Of a stretch of 64,000 bases of DNA, positions 1-7,416 are shown one piece after another (positions within the stretch are counted from its first letter, which is position 1; the number at the start of each line of letters is the position of its first letter). The notes beneath the pieces are model-generated. The model searched no databases, had not been told where the DNA came from, and saw nothing but the letters and a program-made list of their open reading frames with translations. The stretch lies in contig CAVYHJ010000026.1 of the NCBI GenBank assembly GCA_963768165.1, forward strand, positions 372,001-436,000. Reading direction: 5' to 3'. The translations under genes were made by a program, and so were the position numbers. This DNA is from CAVYHJ01 sp963768165 [NCBI: uncultured bacterium] (GTDB taxonomy: Bacteria; UBP4; UBA4092).

Positions 1-911
1 CGGAGCCGGATATTGCCTGGTCGGATGAAGGACTAGAAGGTGCGCACAAATTTGTTAATCGGGTTTGGCGTATCGTTAATCAACACATGGAACTGATTCA
101 ATCAGCCCCCGTAAAAGGGTATTCACAACCGGACCTTTCTCTGCAATCTATTGCCCTCTACCGTATGACTCATCGCACGATTAAACGAGTGACAGACGAC
201 ATTGAAGATAGATTTCATTTCAATACGGCCATCGCTGCTATAATGGAACTGGTCAATGAGATATATAGTTATGACATCTCTAAAGTTCCAAAAGAGGAAG
301 CTTCCTCGGTTTTGAAGGAATCTATCGAGACTTTAATTCTCTTGCTTTCTCCTCTGACCCCGCATTTATCGGAAGAACTCTGGAACCGCTTTGGTTATAA
401 AACTAGCATTACCCTAGAACTCTGGCCATTTTATGATACGCAGACACCAAAAGCAAAAGAGATTTTTATGAAGACGCTTATTAAAAATATCGTGATACAT
501 AATCATGAAGTTAAATTCGAGATAGGTATTAAAAGTGATTCTCAACTTATTTTAATAGTAACTATAAGAGGAAAACTATTAAATCAAGTTCGTAATTTTA
601 CTTTACCTAGTGAAGTTACAGCAAATATGGCTAAAATGGGGTTAATTCATGATGAAGATCAACTAATTAATGAACTTATAAGAAATGAGATTAATCTTTT
701 AAACAATACTTTATTTGAGGAATCTACCATGCAGATCGTAGTTCAGGTCAATGGAAAAGTGCGGTCGCATTTAACAGTCCCCGTCGCCGCCACAGAAGAC
801 GAAATCCGCAAAATCGCTTTGGCGGATTCCAAGATTCAAGAATTCTTAAACGGCAAACCCGTCAAAAAAGCCATCGTTGTTCCCAAAAAATTGGTGAATA
901 TTGTGGTTTAG
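1..911 (+). CDS. leuS: Leucyl-tRNA synthetase, C-terminal part (5' truncated by window edge)
   Basis: The reading frame is open from base 3, so the gene continues upstream of the window. The encoded end of a class Ia leucyl-tRNA synthetase charges tRNA-Leu in the cytoplasm. Recognisable blocks are the AWSDEGLEGAHKFVNR segment before the first in-frame ATG (base 87), the helical anticodon-binding domain (LLLSPLTPHLSEELW) and the C-terminal VVQVNGKVR ... KKAIVVPKKLVNIVV block typical of bacterial LeuRS. Between the ELWPFYD motif and the VVQVNGK motif, where bacterial LeuRS normally has about 10-15 residues, there are roughly 90 extra residues (about bases 444-725). By hand count bases 481-720 are 25% G+C, against 45% for 721-900. 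The frame stays open through the insert. Identity is certain; the role of the insert is unknown. Confidence 0.95.
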   Translation, partial: EPDIAWSDEGLEGAHKFVNRVWRIVNQHMELIQSAPVKGYSQPDLSLQSIALYRMTHRTIKRVTDDIEDRFHFNTAIAAIMELVNEIYSYDISKVPKEEASSVLKESIETLILLLSPLTPHLSEELWNRFGYKTSITLELWPFYDTQTPKAKEIFMKTLIKNIVIHNHEVKFEIGIKSDSQLILIVTIRGKLLNQVRNFTLPSEVTANMAKMGLIHDEDQLINELIRNEINLLNNTLFEESTMQIVVQVNGKVRSHLTVPVAATEDEIRKIALADSKIQEFLNGKPVKKAIVVPKKLVNIVV

Positions 912-920
912 AAAATATTG

Positions 921-991
921 GTACACTGATTACACGGATTAAACTATTAGTGTCATCTCTATAATCTGTGAAATCAGTGAAATCAGTGTAC
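921..991. repeat. Inverted arrays of a 9-bp unit (AATCAGTGA-like)
   Basis: Bases 963-991 hold three tandem 9-bp units (AATCTGTGA, AATCAGTGA, AATCAGTGT) and bases 921-940 hold two such units on the opposite strand, so the two arms can pair across a 22-base spacer. The element lies directly after the leuS stop and before the next gene. It could act as a bidirectional transcription barrier, but the sequence looks more like an interspersed simple-unit repeat. Confidence 0.7.
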
Positions 992-1032
992 AAAAAATTT
1001 GTGGTAGGTGACTCAATGTATAATGGTTAATT

Positions 1033-1668
1033 ATGAAAAACTTATTAGATAGAGTTATTGAGCAATTTGATACATTGATACCATTTCTCGCAGTATCAGA
1101 ACGTGATGTATACAATTTGATTAGAAAAAAAGAAAATAATATATTTAATGACGGATACATCTTTCCGCATTCATATAAAGTTTATCAAATTCAAATTACT
1201 CATTCAGCGTTCTTATTAGGATATTCGTATTTTGAGTCTTTTCTTTTTGATATAGCAAGAGATATTTACTTGAAAAGACCCAATATGTTGCCTGTTAAGA
1301 AGCAGTTGGATTATAAAGAGATTCTTGAAAAAAATAATTATAAAGAAATCTTAAAATCTATGGTTGATAGAGAGCTTGTAGCATTGTTTTTTGAGCCAAT
1401 AGAAACGATCATTGATTATTTTAATACAAAATTCAATGTTACCTTAAATGAGGATAATAGAAATAAATTAGTTGAAGCAACATATATAAGGAATTGTATT
1501 GTTCATAATTTAAATAAAACAAATGAAAAACTTGCTAAAGTTTCAAACTATAAAGTAGGGCAGATTATTAAATTAACATCAAGTGATGTGCATGGTTACG
1601 GGATTATGGCAAGAGAAATTGTGAGAAAGGTATATAGTCAGGCTGAGAAGAATCATTTTAATTCATAA
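1033..1668 (+). CDS. HEPN-like hypothetical protein
   Basis: This 211-residue, mostly helical, soluble protein has no signal peptide or membrane segment. I do not recognise a named family with certainty. It contains EATYIRNCIVHN, in which R153 and H158 form an Rx4H motif like the one at the active site of HEPN-domain RNases and abortive-infection proteins. Helices precede the motif and the motif sits in the C-terminal third, as in HEPN folds. The gene is very AT-rich compared with the end of leuS and has no partner gene beside it, which suggests acquisition. Its 3' end faces the 3' end of the DUF4416 gene 17 bases away. The HEPN assignment rests on the motif alone. Confidence 0.6.
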   Translation: MKNLLDRVIEQFDTLIPFLAVSERDVYNLIRKKENNIFNDGYIFPHSYKVYQIQITHSAFLLGYSYFESFLFDIARDIYLKRPNMLPVKKQLDYKEILEKNNYKEILKSMVDRELVALFFEPIETIIDYFNTKFNVTLNEDNRNKLVEATYIRNCIVHNLNKTNEKLAKVSNYKVGQIIKLTSSDVHGYGIMAREIVRKVYSQAEKNHFNS

Positions 1669-1685
1669 GTATTAAAATGATGTTG

Positions 1686-2207
1686 TTATGAAAGTTTTAT
1701 CTGTCCCAAATAAATCTCCCGTACCTGATTGAAAATAGGAATATAGTCTGTGGCGTAGTCGGGGTAGGTGTAGTCGAGAGGGGTGAAGGTACCTTTGCGA
1801 AAGCGGAGGGTGACTTCGGCATAGATTCCTTTTTGGAGATAGATACGATGGGAATAATCTTTGGTAGTGGCGAGAACCATTTTGGATCCGGTGAGATAAC
1901 CGGGATCGAGATTAATTTTGCGATTGGGGGAACTGATTTTGTGTTCCAATTCATTGGTCCATAATTTAATGGAAGCAAGTTTGGCAGGATCAATAAGACG
2001 TTTAAAAGAGATAAATTGACGGATTAGATTTTTACCCATTTCTTGAGTGTAATACTCCGTATAGCGGAATGGCAAGATTGGAGAATGGAAATCCACAGCG
2101 CCAAATTTCTCTTTTAAGTACTCATCTGTCTCGACACAAACCAATTCATTGACGGCAATCATACCGATAAAAAGTTTAACTTTTTCAGGTTTTTTAATCT
2201 CACCCAT
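1686..2207 (-). CDS. DUF4416 family protein
   Basis: The conserved run is LFIGMIAVN, a central FRYTEYYTQEMG, then NLDPGYLTGSKMVLATTKD and GIYAEVTLRFRKGTF, ending with YPDYATDYIP, which is the pattern of DUF4416, a family of unknown function found in several Gram-negative lineages. The frame extends to a TTG at 2252, but I place the start at the ATG ending at 2207 (protein MGEIKKPEK..., 173 residues). That ATG has AAGGGAAAG just upstream, whereas the TTG overlaps a palindromic repeat and has no ribosome site. A TATAAT hexamer on this strand lies at 2236-2241 without a convincing -35. No catalytic role can be assigned. Confidence 0.85.
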   Translation of the reverse strand: MGEIKKPEKVKLFIGMIAVNELVCVETDEYLKEKFGAVDFHSPILPFRYTEYYTQEMGKNLIRQFISFKRLIDPAKLASIKLWTNELEHKISSPNRKINLDPGYLTGSKMVLATTKDYSHRIYLQKGIYAEVTLRFRKGTFTPLDYTYPDYATDYIPIFNQVREIYLGQIKLS

Positions 2208-2247
2208 TGAATTCACTTTCCCTTGAAAATATGAGATTATAGGGAGG

Positions 2248-2279
2248 TGCAATGAACGAGATCCGTCTCGTTCATTGCA
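2248..2279. repeat. Perfect 14-bp-arm palindrome, copy 1
   Basis: The arms TGCAATGAACGAGA (2248-2261) and TCTCGTTCATTGCA (2266-2279) are perfect complements around the 4-base loop TCCG. The same arms, with a different 4-base loop, recur at 29683-29714. This copy sits between the GH5-like gene and the DUF4416 gene. No T-run follows on either strand, so an interspersed REP-like element is more likely than a terminator. Confidence 0.85.
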
Positions 2280-2460
2280 ACTTCGTTTCTGTTCTGCCTG
2301 TCCTTCGGTCTTGGTTTGGAATATGTTAACTTAAATTATGTTGTTAAGCTATAGGAGATAACTCATTATAAATCAATAGCTGTATCGATTCTGAAAAGCC
2401 TTGGTCGCTTCGACATGATTTGGCGGGTTACATCGGGTTATGGTCTATCCTCTAAATTAC

Positions 2461-4641
2461 TTAGTACAGGTACCACAAATCGACATCAACAAATCCCGGA
2501 GTAAGTTTAAGAGCAATATCATCTTGGAAATTGGGGATAGTAAGGGTTAAAGTTCCCCCAATGACTGATTGATTGATTGGTTGACTTATTGTGGCGCCGG
2601 TATAGGTATTAAAATATTGGACATTATAAGGACCATCCGATAGGTTATTAATTTGCAATTGAGTACCTGAAATGATTCCATTCCCTGCTTGTAAAGGTTG
2701 GGAAGCTCGGTCATGAATCCAGAAATAAGCCCGATTTGAGTTGGCCAAACCATAACCTTCTGCTGCTACCACACTGACTCCAATAAACGTGTAATAATCC
2801 ACATTAAACCAATCTAATCCATTGTTAAAGACCTTGACCATATGACTACCTGCACTCACCGGGATAGTAATTAAACCTAAAGGAACTGCTGAACTATCAT
2901 AGACGGGTACAGTAGTATCATCGAGGAAAATTTGGAGTTCCGGTGCACCATATTGAGAAGTTGAACTGACATAAAGTCCAAAATAGCCGGTAGTGGATTG
3001 ATTAAAATAAAATATTGCTTGTTGTCCCATATTTTCATGCCAAACACCTTGTATATAACTTGCTAAAAGTTGAATACCAGGAATGGAACCATCAGGTTGA
3101 ATATAAAAGACCGATTGTTCGGAAGAGTCCCAACCCAATCCGGGATAGACTTGAAGTCCGGTAGTATCACTACTTCCGGTGGTGATGGAGAAATTGGCAT
3201 AACTTAGATTATCAGCCGCAAAATCTTCCCCGGCCATATAATTCGCCAATGCAGAGAAATGGTAATAAAGATTAAAAGGATCGATTACATTATCCCACCA
3301 CCATGACCCGGCGACTGTTTGAGACATAGCCGCTGCCCAAATTCCATTATGCAAATAAACTCCTGTCGAATCAAGTAATTCAGTGGTCTCATAATTTGCA
3401 GAGCCGAATTCAGCTACATAGACAGGTTTCCCGTAGATTCCTAAAGATGTTGTCTGTGTATGAATGGCTTGTTCCCGACCACTTCCATAATAATGGTCTT
3501 CGACAATATCGATATCCGGCTGGGGCCATATGTATTGAAATCCCGGATAGTCAGAACTGGTAGTCACCAAATGGGGATAAGGGTCGATTTGTTTGATATA
3601 ATGGGCCATTTCTTCATGCCAATTAGCGACATTAATTTGTTGAGTCGTGTTGGAAATAAAATTATCAGTCCATTCGACTTCATTAAATATTTCCCATGCC
3701 ATGATATTGGTATTGTAACCCCAGCGGGAGACAATATATCGGAACAATTTCTTGGCATAGATTTGTGCTGTTGAATTGGTGAAATAAAGGTCAGGAGTAC
3801 TCAAAAAGCCGCCATTGACAGTATTATATGGGTTTTGATTCCATTGTGGGTCAGTGTTTGAACTAAATTCACCATGATGTAATAACACCAGTTGAAGATA
3901 AATACCCTCTTGTTGTGCCAAATCGAGAGCATAATCGATTCGCCAAGCGGGAATCTGGCCATATTTGCCCAAGCCCAAATAATCACCACTCCAATCACAA
4001 GTACACCATTCCAACCCTAGCCGATCAAAACTGGCCATCCAAAACCTACTCCAATTTTCCTGGTTTTGATTCATTTTGGTGTAATAGTGATTAAAGAACA
4101 GGGTGCCGCTACCATCATCCCAAGCCACATCATGCCCGATAGGGAAATAGGTTTTACCATTAGTAAATTGCAAGAATTGATTATTGGTGGGATGAAGATG
4201 TAGAAATCCCGGGCTTCCGGAAGAGACGCAACTAAAAGTAAACTGGCCGGTACTGGAGATCCCATTGGCATCCGTCACTTGAATATAATAGGTATAGGTG
4301 CCAAGTTCCAGAGGAGCAAACCGCGCCATCCAGGTGGGAGACCCAATTGGGTTATAATTTTCGAATGAACCGGTCACCGGGCTGTAGTTTTGAAACCAAA
4401 ATCCCGGGATAACTTTTTCGACACTGGAAGGGGAAATAAAATGAACTTCTATGTCAACAATATCCGGGTCATAGGGATTAGAATAAGAAGTATTGGCAGA
4501 AAAGGTAATCTCAAATTTATTATACTGTCCTATAGTAGTTGATACCGCTTGGATATTACTGATGGCTGTCGGGCTGGAATAACTTAGGGTGGTAAGAAAT
4601 ACAAAATAACTGACGATAAGTAAAGTATATTTATTAATCAT
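2461..4641 (-). CDS. Secreted GH5-like glycoside hydrolase with N-terminal DUF5060
   Basis: This is a 726-residue exported enzyme: a signal peptide (residues 1-22, hydrophobic, ending SYSSP), a beta-sandwich DUF5060-like domain (about 25-140), a TIM-barrel clan A glycosidase domain (about 150-470) and a C-terminal beta-rich, carbohydrate-binding-like region. Likely catalytic residues are E321 as acid/base (AWEIFNEVEW) and E411 as nucleophile (VYVAEFGS), the spacing seen in GH5-type enzymes. Such proteins act on beta-1,4-glucans or mannans outside the cytoplasm; the exact substrate cannot be read from sequence. GAGAG lies 4-8 bases upstream of the ATG. It is the last gene of the one-strand glycosidase block. 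Other GH-A families cannot be excluded. Confidence 0.85.
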   Translation of the reverse strand: MINKYTLLIVSYFVFLTTLSYSSPTAISNIQAVSTTIGQYNKFEITFSANTSYSNPYDPDIVDIEVHFISPSSVEKVIPGFWFQNYSPVTGSFENYNPIGSPTWMARFAPLELGTYTYYIQVTDANGISSTGQFTFSCVSSGSPGFLHLHPTNNQFLQFTNGKTYFPIGHDVAWDDGSGTLFFNHYYTKMNQNQENWSRFWMASFDRLGLEWCTCDWSGDYLGLGKYGQIPAWRIDYALDLAQQEGIYLQLVLLHHGEFSSNTDPQWNQNPYNTVNGGFLSTPDLYFTNSTAQIYAKKLFRYIVSRWGYNTNIMAWEIFNEVEWTDNFISNTTQQINVANWHEEMAHYIKQIDPYPHLVTTSSDYPGFQYIWPQPDIDIVEDHYYGSGREQAIHTQTTSLGIYGKPVYVAEFGSANYETTELLDSTGVYLHNGIWAAAMSQTVAGSWWWDNVIDPFNLYYHFSALANYMAGEDFAADNLSYANFSITTGSSDTTGLQVYPGLGWDSSEQSVFYIQPDGSIPGIQLLASYIQGVWHENMGQQAIFYFNQSTTGYFGLYVSSTSQYGAPELQIFLDDTTVPVYDSSAVPLGLITIPVSAGSHMVKVFNNGLDWFNVDYYTFIGVSVVAAEGYGLANSNRAYFWIHDRASQPLQAGNGIISGTQLQINNLSDGPYNVQYFNTYTGATISQPINQSVIGGTLTLTIPNFQDDIALKLTPGFVDVDLWYLY

Positions 4642-4849
4642 GTTCTCTCCTTGTATTTATATTTCAACAATTAAATTAATAAAGATATTATAAGCTTAAA
4701 GAGAAGGAACTACTACTCAATGAAAAGATTCTAAAGTATCTTTCCTCTTGATGCGGCCATTCAGGTTTCTTGGGATGCTAAAAACCCGACCGAATTGGTA
4801 TATTCATTTCCCGAAAATACTATAGGAAATAAATTTTTCTAAAACAGGA

Positions 4850-7306
4850 TTATCCTAATTCCACCACCACGGATACTTTCTTCCCGCCGATATCCAGTGG
4901 AATTACATTCCCGGCTATCTTTTGACCATCAACCATTAATGATTTAACCCCTTTGGATTTTCCTTTAGGGTTCCTGACTTCTATCTGGTATGATTTCCCT
5001 CGGAATATCCGCTGAACTTGATACCCTTTCCAACTTCTAGGTATGCAGGGGTCAATTATTAATCCATCAGGACTGGGACGAACTCCCAAGATGTATTGTG
5101 ATATCGATACAAATGTCCAGGAGGCTGTCCCCGTTAACCAGGAATTCTTTGATTCTCCGGGAGTCGGAGCATCCGGTCCGGCAGTCATCTGGCTGTATAC
5201 ATAAGGCTCGGTTCGATAAATCTCGATTTGTTGTTCCTTGTTTGATGGACAGATACTCTTCCAATATTCAAAGGCTAGGTTCCCATTCCCTAAGATTGTC
5301 TCAGCTATCTGTATCCAGGTGTTGTTATGAGTAAATATTCCGGCATTTTCTTTATACCCCGGTGGATATGAACTTACCTCTCCCAACTCTAAATGATAAG
5401 TGCTATAAGCCGGTAGTTGTAAAATAATCCCATTGGGAGTCGCTAAATGCTTCTTGACTGAATTCAACGCCTTCCGGGCGCGCCCATCTATCAATCCTAC
5501 TCCTCCCAGTACACACCATCCTTGGCTCTCGATAAAGATTTTCCCTTCCTCGCACTGCTTGGAACCAATCTTTTTCCCCTTAGCATCATAGGCTCGAAGG
5601 AACCATTCCCCATCCCACCCACTCCGGTTGATGGCTTTTATCATCCGGTCTCGTTTTACCAATATGTCTTTAGCTTTCTTCTTTAATCCTACCTGTTGAT
5701 AAATCTCTGCCATCTTTATACACGCGGCACAATATTGGCCGGCAATCATTAATGACTCGGCAACCGATCCTTCAATATCTCCTACATTCTGAAAACTTTC
5801 CCCCGGTGCCTTCGAAAAACAATTCAAATTCAAACAATCATTCCAGTCCGCATGCCCGATTAAGGGTAGTTTGTGTGGGCCTAAATTCTTTAACGTGTAG
5901 TTCATCGAAATTTCCAAATGATCCATCAATGTGGCACCATTATTGGGTTGGTCAGCACATCCTATTTTCTCATCCAGTACGGTCAAATCCCCTGTCTCCG
6001 CTACATACGCAGCAACCGATAAGGGCAGCCATAACGGATCATCATTAAACCCGCTCCCAGCTTCTGAATTCCCTTTCTTGGTTAATGGTTGGTATTGATG
6101 ATAACAAGTTCCGTCACTCAATTGAGTGGCTGCCAAATCTAATAATCGCTGCCGGGCTCTCTTGGGTTGAATATGTACCACACCCAGTAAATCCTGGTTG
6201 GAATCCCGGTACCCCATCCCTCTGCCGATACCGGTTTCAAACCCCGACGCGGAACGCGATAGATTTAATGTGGTCATCAACTGGTACTGGTTCCAAGTGT
6301 TCACCATCCGCGAGACATTGATATCATCTATCTTGACCTGGTAGATCGACAATAATTTGTTCCAATGAGATTGCAACTTCTCGAATGCCCTATCTACTGC
6401 ATTAAAACTGGCGAACTCCTTGGCTATCTCATAATAACCTTTTTTGTTTACCACACCGGGCCTTGCCCATTTCTGCGATGGCCTATTTTCTTCATAACCC
6501 AGCAAAAATGTAGCCCGCTGTTCTTTCCCGGGTTTAAGTGTCATATCGATTTGATGCACTCCTATCGGTGCCCACCCATGTGCAATACTGTTGGTACATT
6601 TCCCGGCGTATACTGCCTTCGGGGTATCCAGCCCTTCGTGAATTCCCACAAAACTGTCCCGCGAAGTGTCAAATCCTACCGTAGGAACATTTGTCGCAAA
6701 ATAAGCATAATGGTCACGCCGTTCCCGATATTCTGTTACATGAAAGATAGCCTTCTTTTCTACTTCGACCTGACCAACGGAAAAATTCCTTTGATAGTTC
6801 ACCATATCATCAAAGGCATTCCATAAACACCACTCCACAAATCCAAATAAATTAATCTTCTTGATTCCCGGGGATAAATTTCTCACCCGCACATCCCATA
6901 TCTCCATATTCTGACCCAGAGGAACAAAATAACCTACTGATACTTCCAACCCTTTTTTTATTCCCGTTATCTTGGTATAACCCAACCCATGCCGACATTC
7001 ATATTTCTCTAATTTGGTTCGTGTGGGTTTCCATGACGGGTTCCATATCGTATTTCCATCTTTTATATAGACATACCGGCCATTCGAATCTAAGGGCACA
7101 TTGTTATACCGGTATCGGGTTAACCGGCGTAGCCGGGCATCTTTATAAAAACTATACCCACCCGCAGTATTCGAGATAATCCCGAAATAATCCTCACTCC
7201 CTAGGTAATTGATCCATGGTAGAGGCGTATCAGGTCGGGTGATTACATATTCTCGATTTGCATCATCAAAATGACCATAGGGATTGACAGGTTGAGTAAC
7301 TCTCAT
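4850..7306 (-). CDS. GH94 family disaccharide phosphorylase (cellobiose phosphorylase-like)
   Basis: The 818 residues match the usual length and layout of GH94: an N-terminal beta-sandwich beginning NPYGHFDDANREYVITRPDTP, a linker helix region, an (alpha/alpha)6 barrel and a C-terminal jelly roll. The barrel carries GMGYRDSNQD (364-373) and GFNDDPLWLP (419-428). One of D422/D423 is the likely general acid. The enzyme uses phosphate to split a beta-linked disaccharide, giving glucose 1-phosphate plus a sugar. There is no signal peptide, so it acts in the cytoplasm on imported products of the secreted enzymes beside it. TAAGGAG precedes the ATG. Cellobiose is the likeliest substrate, but GH94 also covers chitobiose, laminaribiose and cellodextrin phosphorylases. 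Confidence 0.88.
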   Translation of the reverse strand: MRVTQPVNPYGHFDDANREYVITRPDTPLPWINYLGSEDYFGIISNTAGGYSFYKDARLRRLTRYRYNNVPLDSNGRYVYIKDGNTIWNPSWKPTRTKLEKYECRHGLGYTKITGIKKGLEVSVGYFVPLGQNMEIWDVRVRNLSPGIKKINLFGFVEWCLWNAFDDMVNYQRNFSVGQVEVEKKAIFHVTEYRERRDHYAYFATNVPTVGFDTSRDSFVGIHEGLDTPKAVYAGKCTNSIAHGWAPIGVHQIDMTLKPGKEQRATFLLGYEENRPSQKWARPGVVNKKGYYEIAKEFASFNAVDRAFEKLQSHWNKLLSIYQVKIDDINVSRMVNTWNQYQLMTTLNLSRSASGFETGIGRGMGYRDSNQDLLGVVHIQPKRARQRLLDLAATQLSDGTCYHQYQPLTKKGNSEAGSGFNDDPLWLPLSVAAYVAETGDLTVLDEKIGCADQPNNGATLMDHLEISMNYTLKNLGPHKLPLIGHADWNDCLNLNCFSKAPGESFQNVGDIEGSVAESLMIAGQYCAACIKMAEIYQQVGLKKKAKDILVKRDRMIKAINRSGWDGEWFLRAYDAKGKKIGSKQCEEGKIFIESQGWCVLGGVGLIDGRARKALNSVKKHLATPNGIILQLPAYSTYHLELGEVSSYPPGYKENAGIFTHNNTWIQIAETILGNGNLAFEYWKSICPSNKEQQIEIYRTEPYVYSQMTAGPDAPTPGESKNSWLTGTASWTFVSISQYILGVRPSPDGLIIDPCIPRSWKGYQVQRIFRGKSYQIEVRNPKGKSKGVKSLMVDGQKIAGNVIPLDIGGKKVSVVVELG

Positions 7307-7416
7307 GAATAAAACTCCTTAATTATGATTTTTTATATGATTAATAAATCCTGAAATAATATTCTCTATCAGCTTACTTCATGTAATATTCAAAATGGTG
7401 AGGGTGTACCAAACAC

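Noticed and set aside
939-1160. 73-codon minus-strand frame overlapping the HEPN-like gene
   Set aside because: It lies mostly antisense to a better-supported gene and across the 9-bp unit repeat; no family resemblance or ribosome site.
4742-4845. Plus-strand frame of about 33 codons (PLDAAIQVSWDAKNP) between the GH5-like and GH94 genes
   Set aside because: It looks protein-like but is preceded directly by a stop and has no start or ribosome site. It may be a gene relic, but the evidence is too thin.
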